Positions 44,604-61,078 of a stretch of 64,000 nt of DNA are shown here, in pieces (within the stretch, counting starts at the first letter, position 1; every line of letters begins with the position of its first letter). The notes below the pieces were generated by a model that saw nothing but the letters and a program-made list of their open reading frames with translations, was not told where the DNA came from and ran no database searches. Origin of the DNA: Linnemannia elongata (lineage: Eukaryota > Mortierellomycota > Mortierellomycetes > Mortierellales > Mortierellaceae); NCBI GenBank assembly GCA_036320915.1, contig JAXBDG010000008.1:682001-746000 (forward strand). Reading direction: 5' to 3'. Position numbers and translations under genes: made by a program.

Positions 44604-46307
44604 ATGAGAATCTCATCCACCATCATCCTCTCCGCCGTGGCAGCCATCGTGTGCGCACATCATCAAGAAGCAAAGTCGGAATCTTCTTCCCAGAATACTC
44701 AACTCTACAGCTCCGAACGGTTCGCAAAGCGCGGTCTCCCAGTCGTCGGCGACCTCCTCAGCGGTCTTCCTGTCGTAAGCAGCGTCGCTGGTGGCGGTGG
44801 CAATTCTGGATTGTTGAAGAAGCGCGGTCTCCCAGTCGTTGGCGATTTGCTTGGCGGTCTCCCAGTAGTCAGTGACGTTGCTGGAGATGGTGACTCTGGC
44901 CTTTTGAAGCGCGGGCTCCCAGTCGTTGGCGATCTGCTTAGTGGCCTTCCTGTTGTCAATGACGTTGCGGGAGGTGGCGACTCTGGACTTTTGAAGCGCG
45001 GCCTCCCAGTCGTTGGCGATCTGCTTAGTGGCCTTCCTGTTGTCAATGACGTCGCGGGAGGTGGAGACTCTGGACTTTTGAAGCGTGGACTCCCAGTTGT
45101 CGGCGATCTTCTTGGCGGCCTTCCTATCGTCAATGACGTTGCGGGCAGCAGTGGTTCTGGATTGCTAAAGCGCGGTCTTCCAATTGTCGGCGATATCCTT
45201 GGAGGTCTACCAGTTGTCAATGACGTTGCGGGAGGTGGCGACTCTGGATTGCTGAAACGCGACGATGATGATGAAGATTGCGAGGACGTGGGAGACGATG
45301 ACAATGACCATCATGGAGGGGGAAACGACCATCACGGTGGTGGCGGTAACGATCACCATGGAGGCAACGACCATCCCGGAAATGATCATCACGGAGGCAA
45401 CAGCCACCCCGGAAATGATCATCATGGAGACAATCACCACCCCGGAAACAGCCACCATGGAGGCAACCACCACCCAAGCAACCACCATGGAGGCGGTCAT
45501 CACGGCAACAATCACCACGGCAACGATCATCACGGCAACGATCATCATGGCGGCAACACTCCCTGTGAGTGCGGTAATGACCATCATGGCGACCACTATC
45601 CTAGCCACAACGACCATCATGGAGGAGGAGGAAGAGATCATCAAGGAGGCGGCGGCCATGGTCTTATTAGCCTCGACCTCAATGCTATCATCAAGGCCAA
45701 GATTGACATTATTGCCAAGATCTACATCGGCGTCATTGTCGACGCTCTCATCGACATTAAGGCCGACATACTCGTCAAACTCTGCGCAAAGTTGAACATT
45801 AATCTTCTGGTTGATCTTGATATTGCTGCTAAGCTGAAAGGTAGCTCATTGCGCGATTGGTGTTTCCTGCCCTCTCTTCATCTCTGTTGCCATTTTGTCT
45901 TTGATGCTGATAAAGGTTTTTTTTGCCTTACTAATTTTATAGCCATCGTTGATGCCAAGGTGGATGCTGCTGTCAAGGTCTGGGTCAACACAGATATCAG
46001 GACCAGGATCGGTGACTCTGTCCGCGGCCACTGCTCTCACTCATGCTCGTCAGATGTCGATGCTGGTATCTTGGCTGATATCTTAGCGTCCATCAAGATT
46101 GACCTTGGACATCTCCTTTCCAGTCTGGATGCCAACATTTTGGCTGATATCCGTGTGCGCCTCAACGCCCTAGGTATTAAGTTGAATGCCCATGTGAGCC
46201 TTGCTTTGGGACTGGACCTTGGTGCTATTCTCGGTGATGTTGTTGGTGACTGCAGGAATGCTGACTCCACCGTCCTAGCAGATCTGAAGCTTGCCATTAG
46301 TGCCTGA
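44604..46307 (+). CDS. secreted Kex2-processed repeat precursor with His-rich and amphipathic domains
   Basis: Two exons (44604-45840, 45943-46307) give 533 aa. A signal peptide (MRISSTIILSAVAAIVCA) precedes a short pro-region ending AKR. Six near-identical units of about 30 aa follow (44734-45260), each opening GLP(V/I)VGD(L/I)L(S/G)GLP and ending GLLKR or GLLKKR. The dibasic sites fit Kex2 cleavage in the Golgi, releasing about six peptides of 27-28 aa. Next is a segment of about 135 aa with dozens of DHHGG/NHH units, a likely metal-binding His-rich region, then an Ile/Leu/Asp/Ala-rich C-terminus with repeated LADI and LDLG patterns. The architecture matches fungal KEP precursors; peptide activity is unknown. 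The 102-nt intron (GTAGCT, branch-like TTACTAAT, ATAG) is in frame without stops, so retention would add 34 aa. Confidence 0.85.
   Translation: MRISSTIILSAVAAIVCAHHQEAKSESSSQNTQLYSSERFAKRGLPVVGDLLSGLPVVSSVAGGGGNSGLLKKRGLPVVGDLLGGLPVVSDVAGDGDSGLLKRGLPVVGDLLSGLPVVNDVAGGGDSGLLKRGLPVVGDLLSGLPVVNDVAGGGDSGLLKRGLPVVGDLLGGLPIVNDVAGSSGSGLLKRGLPIVGDILGGLPVVNDVAGGGDSGLLKRDDDDEDCEDVGDDDNDHHGGGNDHHGGGGNDHHGGNDHPGNDHHGGNSHPGNDHHGDNHHPGNSHHGGNHHPSNHHGGGHHGNNHHGNDHHGNDHHGGNTPCECGNDHHGDHYPSHNDHHGGGGRDHQGGGGHGLISLDLNAIIKAKIDIIAKIYIGVIVDALIDIKADILVKLCAKLNINLLVDLDIAAKLKGSSLRDWCFLPSLHLCCHFVFDADKGFFCLTNFIAIVDAKVDAAVKVWVNTDIRTRIGDSVRGHCSHSCSSDVDAGILADILASIKIDLGHLLSSLDANILADIRVRLNALGIKLNAHVSLALGLDLGAILGDVVGDCRNADSTVLADLKLAISA
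44734..45260 (+). repeat. six tandem ~90-bp coding repeats
   Basis: Each unit encodes a GLPVVGD-type peptide ending in a Lys-Arg site. Units differ mostly at Ser/Gly after DLL and in the Gly-rich spacer (GGGD, GDGD, GSSG). The third and fourth encode identical peptides, suggesting recent unit duplication or homogenisation. Confidence 0.9.
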
Positions 46308-46774
46308 TCATATCAACTTTCAACAGCATACAGCAGACTAAATAAATAAGTGATAATTCCGATGTGATCTGTGATGTGTGAGATGTGTCCGTGATGCGAT
46401 CAACCTTCCAAATGCGGCCATGGAGGTCCGAGTTGATAAAAATAAAGTGATATCAGGGGAAGGAGGCAGCAAGTGTTCGACGGGATGAAAAATAACAAGT
46501 GCGATCCCGAGATCTACCTTGAGAAGTGTCATGTGACAATTTCGAGCATTTGTTTACACCTCGGGGCACCAAGGACTAAAGCGAATACCCCCTCCTCATC
46601 TCCATCTTTTTCCTCTTTTACTCTCTCCCCCTTCATTCCCTTCATCCCCCTCTCACCTCTCACCACTCCCTCCTCTCTCGGTCCCCGGACAAACACACAC
46701 TTTTTTTTCATACTTTACTTCTCTCCACTCCCTTCTCTTTACCTTCCCTTCCTCCCTTTATATTAATATCCGAT
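46308..46774. promoter_or_regulatory. upstream region of SDHB
   Basis: 3' flank of the repeat-precursor gene (AATAAATAAG near 46340), then the pyrimidine-rich promoter and leader of SDHB. No gene seen. Confidence 0.5.
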
Positions 46775-48584
46775 ATGTCCTTCTCTCTCGCCAAACAGTC
46801 CGTCCTCGGCCTCACGCGCCCTGTCCTCAAGTACAGCGTCCCTTCGGTAAAAAAAAAAAAAAAAACTCTCACACACTCACTCACCCTACCGACAACACAC
46901 ACACACACACTTACACCAACACTCGCACACGACCTACTCCCTTTCTTCTTCTTCTTCTTCCTTCAACAACAACACCTTTTCATTCAACTCTTCCTTCTCC
47001 GACAATTGTTCTCTTTACTCGATTTCTTTGCTTCCGGAGCATATGAAAAAGTGAGAAACACGTATAACTAATCACGTTTTTTTCCGTCTCGGCTTGCGAT
47101 TGACTATTTCGGGATTGCCGACTTTTCTAAACAAATAGGCCCCTGTTGCCATTGCCCGTACCTTTGCCACCGAGGCTCCCGCCAAGAAGACAAAGACTTT
47201 CCAAATCTACCGCTGGGTATGTGAATCTGTTCATCTCCGAGAATTGGAAAAACAAGAAAAATAGCGCGAATATGTGTGGTTCGGAATATATACGTATGAC
47301 GCTTGACACCGAACTCTCCTGTGCTCTCTTCGACACAGTTCGGTCTTTTCAACTTTGCGTCTGGGAGACACAGGACAGAGAGGGAAAAACAAAATTGTCC
47401 GAGACCGAGTTCTAATACTAACATAAATTCTTCTTCGTTCACTCTTGCACGTACCCACGCACACGTCCACACGCGTCTCCTCGTCCTTTTCATCGATATC
47501 AATTGGTATAAATACAATAACAATAGAACCCTGACCAGCCCGCCGAGAAGCCCAAGCTGCAGTCATATGAGGTCGACATGAACAACTGCGGCCCCATGGT
47601 CCTCGATGCCCTGATCAAGATCAAGAACGAGATCGACCCCACCCTCACCTTCCGTCGCTCCTGCCGTGAGGGTATCTGCGGTTCCTGCGCCATGAACATT
47701 GGTGGTTCCAACACCCTCGCCTGTATTTGCAAGATCGAGGTTGATAGCAAGCCCACCAAGATCTACCCCTTGCCCCACAGTAAGGTTCATTCTTGGAGAA
47801 TTGATATCACGCGCACTTTGCTTCTTTGCTCTGCCTTCCATTGCGCGGTATCACCAATGGGGAGCAAAAGAAAGGACTGAGAGAAAGAATGGTAGAAGCG
47901 TCGTTTATCAATGACATTAATCTTAATGACCTCGTCTCTTCAACTGTATAGCCTACGTTATCAAGGATTTGGTTCCCGATTTGACCGAGTTCTACGCCCA
48001 GTACAAGTCGATTGAGCCCTTCTTGAAGCAAAAGACCCCTGAGCCTGAGCGCGAGAACTTGCAGACGATTGAGGACCGCAAGAAGTTGGATGGTCTCTAT
48101 GAGTGCATTCTTTGCGCCTGCTGCTCTACATCTTGCCCCTCGTACTGGTGGAACTCGGATCAATACCTCGGACCTGCCGTCTTGATGCAGGCTTACCGCT
48201 GGATGATTGACAGCAGAGATCAGTTCGGACCTGAGCGTCGCCAGGCCCTTCAGAACCCCTTCTCCCTCTACCGTTGCCACACCATCATGAGTATGTTCTT
48301 CACTCAAGAAACTTTTTTTATGGGCTCCATTTGCGTTCTTTCAGTCTTGATCATCCTTATTGACATCTTCATTCTCCTTCCTTCCTTTAACTTTTAGACT
48401 GCGCCAAGACCTGCCCCAAGGGACTTAACCCCGTAAGTTGACTGGACAATTACAACGGATGCATTGATATCTGACATTCTTGTTATATCGAATCGAGTTC
48501 CTAATACCTTGTCGTGTTTTTTTTTCAATGAACTCATAGGGTCTTGCTATTGCGCAGATCAAGAAGGAGATGGCCTTGGAGTAA
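46775..48584 (+). CDS. SDHB: succinate dehydrogenase iron-sulfur subunit, mitochondrial
   Basis: Six exons (46775-46846, 47139-47216, 47527-47779, 47952-48290, 48398-48432, 48540-48584) give 273 aa. The first two exons encode a presequence ([15 protein letters not shown]). The plant-type ferredoxin domain holds the [2Fe-2S] ligands in [10 protein letters not shown] (Cys 96, 101, 104) and Cys 116. The C-terminal domain has [17 protein letters not shown] and [17 protein letters not shown] for the [4Fe-4S] and [3Fe-4S] clusters, and the WW pair near the ubiquinone site. It passes electrons from the flavoprotein subunit to ubiquinone in complex II. The last two exons are very short (35 and 45 nt). 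All expected residues are present. Confidence 0.95.
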
Positions 48585-48998
48585 ATATTACTCTTTCGTT
48601 ATTTTTCTTTGCTGTTTCACGAACCGTCACCACTCTCACTCACAACACCACCTTCATGGTCGATTGCTGGAGCAGGGACCATTGCCCCCAGTCATTGACT
48701 TGATCTCGCATAATAAACGATTCCTTTTTTTTCATTTCAACTTTGGTTATACAGTATCAATTGGGTTTTTTTGTGAGCGAACATGGTTCGGAAGGTGCGA
48801 AATTTGATGCGTCAAGACATATATTGAGGCTTAGATCTCGATTCTGCTCCTCCCGTTCCTGCTTTTTTTCACACCTCCCCACTGCCCCCAAACGTTTACA
48901 GGAATAGGGACTCTCCTTCATTCACTCCTCTTCCATTTGCCCATCTCCTTACACCCTCAACAAACCAACAGGACAAGAACAAGGGGAATATCCATGAC
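48585..48998. other. intergenic region between SDHB and the Mic12-like gene
   Basis: 3' flank of SDHB (ATAATAAACG near 48710) and a C/T-rich upstream region of the next gene. An AG at 48970-48971 before GACAAGAACAAG could be an acceptor for an unseen upstream exon. Confidence 0.4.
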
Positions 48999-49786
48999 AT
49001 GACGGTTGTTCCAGGCTCCCAGTCGATTTTGGGATTCACAGGCGGGGTGTTGAGTTCAATGACGGCCTACTCGTTCGTTGCGGATTCTGTCCGTTCCGAT
49101 TTGAAGAGAGTTGATCAGTCGCTTGTTCGGTGCAGGAGGGCGTTGGAGTATGGCCTGCCTCTTTTTATTCGCGACGAGGTAAAATATATATATATATATG
49201 CTGCTGTGGATGAGGTTTTACAGGGATGGGGGGATTTTTTTTGTAGGAGTAGTAGGAAGCTGAAGTGGGGGGGCGGGGGAACTGGGATCTGGATCTGGAA
49301 CTGGAGCATTTCATAATGTATTGGAACCGCGGCACCTCCATTGTATCAGCGGTTAGGAAACCGTTTTGATGGCTCGTGTTTTTTCAGGAACAAAGAAAAA
49401 AACGACAGAATTTTTTCAGGAGCCATTTTTTTTTTGGTTGTCGGCCGCATGTACCATTGCCATTTTTGCCCATGGCCAACAAATAACAACGCGTCAATAT
49501 TGTCAAGTTTTAGAAAGAGGCGATCATAAAGGAAGTAAAAAAAAAAAAAAAAAAAAAATGAAGACACGGCAAAAACAGAGAAAATTAACCCCCCACATCC
49601 CCCCTCACACCCATTATTGATCCAAAATAGGAGTTTCTGCAAGTGATGAATGCGCTGGAAGTGACTGCAAGACGGCAGAAGCGGGAAAAGTCGCTGTGGA
49701 GGAAACTCAAGTTGGCAGGACAAGGGAACTGGAATGCCGGACTTGCAGGCGCTGTCTCTGCCTTTCATGAGTGGAAGCAATCATAG
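48999..49786 (+). CDS. small Mic12-like (MICOS) protein
   Basis: Two exons (48999-49178, 49631-49786) join in phase 0 to 111 aa. The N-terminus contains ILGFTGGVLSSMTAYSFVAD, one membrane-spanning segment with the GFTGG opening typical of fungal Mic12. A charged helical part with many Arg/Lys and a short C-terminus (NAGLAGAVSAFHEWKQS) follow. Mic12 is a small inner-membrane MICOS subunit that couples Mic60 and Mic10 units at cristae junctions. The assignment rests on size, the GFTGG-type membrane start and helical tail, so it is moderate. The intron (452 nt) contains an (AT)n run and a poly(A) tract. Confidence 0.55.
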
Positions 49787-50433
49787 ATCCCTTTTTTTTT
49801 TTTCCTCCGCTTCATGCAACCCCCCACGGCACAAGCAAACACCTATCATCCTGCCCCACACATTTAACTTGGATCGTTTTCCTACCCTCTCCACTTTTGA
49901 CTTCTTTTGCTTTTGACTCACTCACACAATATGGCACATACTAGTCCTTCATATAAAACATGTACATTACCAACATCAATTGGACGCGTCGTTTTTGCTT
50001 CCTCGTTCATGTATATATGTGTTTTTTATTGTCGTCTTTATCAATTGAGAACCAGGTGTCATGATCATGAGATAGGGCGTTTGTCATTAGAAGAGTCATT
50101 AAACGAATGATTTGTACAGAGAAAAGGAAGGACAACGAAACAAATGAAACTGCTCGGGAGGGAAATGATGCGATATCCTTTCCCACCCTCTAATCATTGA
50201 CATGACGAAAAAAAAAAGGTTGCGAAAAAGAAAAAAGAAAAAGAAAAAAAATGCTGATACGACAAATGCAGAGTGTAAAGAATAGTCAAGGGTTCATACA
50301 TGGATTTGTTGGATCGATCCATGATGGTCGCGGGTAGAATAAGTGTTATCACACTTCCCGCGTAATGTCGGACGACGGGTATTCCTTGTACAACAGAGTT
50401 CAGTAGGACTAATGGCTAGTTGAAGTGCCTACT
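49787..50433. other. convergent 3' intergenic region
   Basis: Between the Mic12-like gene and the 3' end of the mitochondrial carrier gene. It contains A-rich runs at 50205-50250 and no supported gene. Confidence 0.45.
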
Positions 50434-52128
50434 TTACTCGTCCAGTCCGTACCGTGCGTGGTTACGGCACCATGCACTCACTGTCTCGTAGACAAGGAAT
50501 GTAATACATGTCCCTGGCAAGACACGAATGACATTAGGTGCCACTCCCTTGTAGAATCCAAGAAGACCCTCCGCTCTATCGAAAACAACAAGTAAACATG
50601 TTAGTTGTCACCATTTCTTGTTTGTTTTGTCAACCGATACATCAGACGAATAATGACGCCAAGTACCTCTTGATTTTGCGGATACAGTCCATGACACCGG
50701 TGTACTCGACGCCAGTCTGAGGGTTACGCATCATCTGGAGACGAGACCGCAAGACCTGGTATGGGTATGTTGCCACAGTCGCGGTGACCTTGGAAGAGGC
50801 AGCCATGCATAAGTACTCGATCGTCGAAAGCGTCTCCCAGTCATGCTTCTTCTCCAATAGTCTCGATTCCCGCAACTTTGCAAACGTCTTTGCATCCATG
50901 CTTACACCTGTCGACTCGGAAGACTGAACAGCGGCAGCAGTGTCGGTAATAGGGACGTTGGCCTTGCCACGGACCTCCTCAAGGAACTGCTTCTCCCACC
51001 GCTTCTTCTTGGCCTCCTGTCTCCAGTACTTGAGCTGTTCATACGCCATAAACTGGATCGCTCCGTGACTGACTCCAAACAGCGCGGGGACAATTCCTCT
51101 ATAAAGTCCCTGGACACCCTCGGTTCTGAAAAGCGACGTCAATCCGCCGACCAGACTCTGGTATGATCCTGGGGTAGCCTTTTTGGTGGTGCACATGCGG
51201 GTCTTGATGACCCAGAAGGGGTTGGTGACAACAGCCGTCAGGGCTCCTCCGATCATACTGGCCGCCATATGTTGAGTAGGTCCGAGACGTCCTGTGCTGG
51301 GGTCGACGGGCATGCTGGCCTTGATCCCGGCATAGAGGTAAAAGTACAGACCCCAAGAGACTGTGGCGCCTGCGAAGTTGGGTGTCAGTCCACGATAGAG
51401 TCCATGACGGAAACCTTCACTCCTGTAGATCTCTTGAAAGCTGCGAAGTGTTCCTCCGAGCTTTGGAGCCGCCTGTGATGCATTCACTATTGGAAGGCAA
51501 TTGGACGTATGTTAGATGTCAGAGAAAACTGGGTTTCGTTGATTTCGAGTGCGGGCAAAAATATCCTCAGAGAAGAGAAAGTACTTTCACAAAGAACCCT
51601 TCTTCCGCTTTTCCAATCATTATCCTTCTCTATTTTGTTTGTTGCGCGTATCCATACCTTGGAACCGCGTCTTGATGAGATCGAGAGGATGAAGGAAGAT
51701 TGTCGAGACAGCACCGCCAGTGAACCCTGCCAATGCTTGGTCCTATTACATTGTAACATACATCAGACAAAGAACAGCGCAGTTAGTACGTTCCGCCTGC
51801 CTCAAAAAGAAGATTTCTTTGTTTTGATTCCTCCTTTCCAATGTGCCGCCCCTGGGATATTTTTTTCCGTTAGGGTTCGTTTTGTACCCTGATCAGTCAT
51901 AGGTTGTCACTTTCCCTCCTGGTGATTCCACTTGTTGCTTCTCCCGAGTCGCTGGTGTTGTTGTTGTCACTGTTCAACCAAGAAAGTGGAAGTGCGTCCT
52001 TGTTGCCGTTGCTGTTGTTTGTTATTGTCTTGACCGAATGACGGTTTGTGAATGGGGTTGTTGTCAAGTCATGGGGTCATTCGTTTGGTGTTTACCGTTG
52101 CTACGCTTCCTGTGTATGATTTCGGCAT
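50434..52128 (-). CDS. FLX1: mitochondrial carrier, FAD/folate type (SLC25A32/FLX1-like)
   Basis: Four exons on the minus strand (52128-52096, 51742-51658, 51486-50667, 50575-50434) give 359 aa. The three mitochondrial-carrier repeats show their signatures: [21 protein letters not shown] and [11 protein letters not shown]. The tryptophan in the second (NPFWVIKTR) and the YPYQV in the third are typical of the flavin/folate branch. A charged matrix loop of about 70 aa between repeats 2 and 3 ([19 protein letters not shown] and following) makes it longer than the usual 310 aa. It probably moves FAD or folate-type substrates across the inner membrane. The 11-codon first exon ([11 protein letters not shown]) is chosen because it is the nearest ATG with a donor in correct phase; it is the least certain part. 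Confidence 0.85.
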
Positions 52129-56893
<4,765 letters not shown>

Positions 56894-59800
56894 ATGTCTG
56901 CCGACTACTCGCCTCCAACACAGGCCTCAGCTACTTTTGCGCCTGCCCACGAAGTGATCCCCGAGGACTCTGTCACCACAGGATCGCCCAACTCAGGACA
57001 TATCTCCAGTCCGTCTCCTACCTCTGCCGCCGCCGTCAAGGCCGCTATGCAGGCTAGGCGAAAGTCTCGTGGCCTTGGAGAGGGCCTCCGTCCCGACTTT
57101 GTCTTCCCCAAACCAACTGGTGCCGCCCCGTCTGCCTCGACCTCTGGCCACTCTACCAACATTAATGAACTCCACAAGGACTTGAACAACCGTCTCTCCC
57201 TCAGTGCCGATCCTGCCACCGTTGTCACAGTCAGTTCGACCACCCTTGACAGCCACTCCAAGCCCGTCTCTGTCCGACCCCTTCAGGAGGACGATGCCCA
57301 GCTCCAACACCACCGTGCAACGTCTCTTTCCGCGACTGGCTCCCTTGCGCCACCAAAGAACCCACAGCAGCACCTCAAAACCCACTACCGCACCCACAGT
57401 CGAAACGGCTCCACGGTCACCGTACAGGATCTGAAGCAGGCTATCGCTGCCGTCTCAATGGATCTCTTGGAGTTGCCACCCATCACCGCTGTCTCGACCG
57501 GCTCTACTAGCTCGACCACCACGACTACGACCACGGCGACAGAGATAGGCGCCTTGGGAGCTACTTCAGTGGCATCATCAGGATCTTCAGCAGGACCCTC
57601 GTCCAGTACCACCACCGCTACAGAATCATCACTTGGAAAGGTCGCTACATCTACTGGTACGTCTCTGTCGTCCACCACTACCACCACCACTACCAAGTCA
57701 AAGCTTTCCACTGTCTCTGTTTCAGCAGATCCAGAACCCGAGTCGTCCTCCAAAGGAAATACCGCCTTTTCTTCTTTGCCCCCATTGTCGTCCTTCTCTT
57801 CGAGCCCTTCTTCCTTCTCCCAACGGACTCTCGATTCCCCTCAGACCCCAACAACAACGGCTGCAGCCTCGCTAAGAGGCCTAGGTTTAAACCTGGATTT
57901 ACTTAAACAATCCCCACCGACTCTTACTCTGGACTCTGTCAGAGCTCCTTTGACCCCACTTCGCGATTCCTTTTCTTCTTATGCCAACCCTCTCCCCTCC
58001 CCTTCCCTGCCCACCCGCCCAAACTCCTTCATCTTGCCAAGGACGGCTCGCGATCGTTCTTTCGTTTCAGTACCACCCTTTTTTGCCTACTCTATCCCTC
58101 ATGAAATCCCATCCCCTTATACCTCTCCACGACTCCTTCTCCCGGGTGCGGCTGGTCCGACCCCTCTCCCCGTGTCTCCATTTGCACGCAAAAGAAAGTA
58201 TACTTATCATTACTCCACAACCCACTATCCTTCTCCCACCATCACAGTCAAGCTCCCAGGTCAGGATTCGGCCGTCGCTCTTTCCCACAACCTACCTGTC
58301 GGAGACGTGCCAGAGACGGACCTGGCTGAGCGCCCTGCTGAGCAGGATGATACATCAGCAGAAACAACAACAACAACGGAGCAGGAGCAACTCGAGGAGG
58401 AGGAAGCTGAGAAGAAGGAGACAGAGAATACTTACAAGGCAGATGACGTTATTACAGCAACTCCAGAGGCACCCAAGACAACACTTACAGCAGCCGAGAA
58501 GCGCATGTCATGGGCTTCGATGGTGACTTCGGATGAGGCATTGGCTATCAAGACACCTGCAGCTGTTGTCACACCCGCCGCTTCTCAGCCCTATCGACCC
58601 CCTGGAAGTCGTCTGAGAGCTGCAGCAGCAGCGGCAGCAGCAAGCGGTCAGAGCGCAGTCAACGAGCCTCGTCCTTCGGAAGTCGCTCCCGCAACAGCTG
58701 TACCTGCACCATCACCTGCTGCACCTTCTGCTCCTGCGTCTCTTCCCACGCTCCCTGCACCAGAACAGGCCTCAGCCAGCCCTGGTCGCGCGAGAAAGGC
58801 TGCCCCTCCTCCATTGAACCTAGCAGGCAACAGCAACACCGACAGCACCGCCACTGATGGTTCAGCTCATGGACCTGACTCTCCTACTACACCCACCACA
58901 CCCAGCCGTCGTCGCAGGTCGAGAAGCCGAAAGAACCAGAAGGACAAGCAGTTGGGCGACGCTCAAACACAGGACCAGGACAAGGATCTGACTGACGATG
59001 CTGATTCTTCAGCAACCGGCGAGAAGCCGCAACCACAGGATGAGAGCACCAACGGCAACGGCGCAGCCAATGGAAATGCAGATTCGACAACGACAAGCGA
59101 CCAACCCAAAAAGACAAGGACTCGTTCTCGCTCCCGATCCAGATCTCGATCGCGTAGTCGTGCCCATGCTGACAACAACTCGAGCCATGGATCTTCAAAC
59201 GAGTCGGTACCTCCAGTCCCCCAGACTCCCTCTTGGGTTCCTGTGCACAACATGACCTTCGCCAGCGCTACGCCTGCACCTGCATCTTTGAGCGTCCAAA
59301 TCCCTGTCATTGCACCTACCAGCCCTGTTGGACTCGCCCATCCTATCGCAGAGGTCCCTATGAGCCCCATGAACGGATCGATGCCCTTGAGCCCCATGAT
59401 CAACCAGGTTGCCGAGGCAGAGTTCAAACGTCGTGGACCCCGCCCTGCTCGTCTCTTGAGCACTCGTTCCAACCACAACTTGCATCTTCAAACATTGGCG
59501 GAAGGAGGACAGGCCGCATTCTCTCCCAGGAGTGCGACCAACTCAAACCCAGATTACTTTTCGATGCGACCCCTTCAGCACCCACCACGTACTCCCATGA
59601 CCCCTGGTGGTGAATATGGTGATGATGATGACGACTACTACGGACGCTTGCAGATGGTGACGACCCCTATGATCCAGAATGGGTTCTTCCCCAACTGGGC
59701 CAAGGGAGATGCCCAACTGGAGGAGCTGGAGCGCATCCGCATGTTCTTGTCCGCCAGACAATACCCCGACGAAATGCCTCTTTCCGACGAATGGTAAGTT

Positions 59801-61078
59801 TTTCTTGTTACACTTGTAAGCGCCTGAGAGAATTTACTTCGATTATTATGCTCAGTGTGTTGACTAGTTCATATTGTAAACTTCAACTGAATAGGACGCT
59901 GTTCTTCTCGGATACATCTCGTGCCAAGGACAAGACGCAGGTTCAGGATGCATATTCGAGCGCGATCACACCCCTGTTCAGCTGTCATACTGTCCCCCAG
60001 TTTGCGACCTCGTGGAAGTATGTCCGTGAGCGTGTCCGTCCTGCGGCCATGAAGGTGAACCAGAACTTGCATTGGTTCAAGAAGGGCATCAAGCCCATGT
60101 GGGAGGACCCTCGCAACAAGTATGGAGGCCGTCTCACACTTTGCCCTCCCCGGTCGTTACTCGATACCGTCTGGGAGACTGTCTTGATCCTTATGGCGGG
60201 AGATGTTCTCGACTACCGCGGCGAGAGCACCGGCGCAGGTACATATCCTTTTTTTTTTTTTTTTTTAATTTTTTTTTATTTTATTTTTTTTTATTTTTTT
60301 TAGCGGTGAGCTAGACGCTAACAAAATTCTATTGTTTGTTGCTATGATGTTGATAGTGTTTGCGCGCAGAGCTCGTGGAGATCGTGTGGAGGTATGGATT
60401 GGAGCTGACGACTCACCTGAGGCACTGGCACATATCCGTGGAGTGTTAGCTCAGGAGTTGGCAGCCAGCGGAGCAGACGAGCTTGTGCGCACGGCCAAGT
60501 ACAAGAAGCACTTTGACGGTAGACGCGAGGAGAAGCAGAAGGCTGCTGCGGCGGCCAAAGAGGCCAATGCTGCTGCTGCCGCTGCCGCTGCTGCCGCCGC
60601 TGGCACCACCGGTGTTTCTACTCCTGCTGCTACTGGTGCAGCAGGAAGCGGTCTGACTACACCTGGACCTGGACCAGCAGAAAAGATCTCGGCATCGACC
60701 ACACCGACTATGTTGAGCAGCAGCACTTTCTCGGGTGTGTCAAGCCCACTCTTGCCCTCCACCTCCCGGATGGGTTCATCTAGCACATTCACTAGCAGCA
60801 ACTTGAGTGAATTCCAGACGTTTGAGGCGTTTGCACAGCACCAACAACAGCAGCAGGCTTTGAGGGAGCGTGAGCGTGAGGCGACCAAGGAACAAGAACG
60901 GATTATGCAGCTGGGTAAGGAGCGGATGGAGAGAGAGAAGGCGGAGAGGGAGCGATTGCGGGATGAGAAGGTGCGTGCTATGGCTGCTGCTGCGATGGCT
61001 GCTGCTGAGGCGAAGCATCAGGAGAGGTTGCAGCATGAGCGTGAGGCTGCTGCCGCTGCCGCTGGTGGGCAGTCATAA
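56894..61078 (+). CDS. large disordered protein with C-terminal eIF4E domain
   Basis: Three exons (56894-59793, 59895-60238, 60357-61078) give 1,321 aa. The first 960 residues are low-complexity (Ser/Thr/Pro/Ala) with an acidic Glu-rich patch and an RS repeat (RTRSRSRSRSRSRSRAH). From about residue 965 an eIF4E fold begins: WTLFFSD, then NLHWFKKGIKPMWEDPRNKY with the cap-contacting Trp-Glu of MWEDP, then VLDYRGESTGAVFARRARGD. The first cap-stacking Trp (position 56 in mammalian eIF4E) seems absent; the matching region reads KDKTQVQDAY. The Trp of the eIF4G-binding VxxxxW motif also looks shifted (VPQFATSW). The last 190 residues are Ala-rich, then a charged coiled coil (QERIMQLGKERMEREKAERE). 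Likely an atypical eIF4E-family mRNA regulator. Confidence 0.8.
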
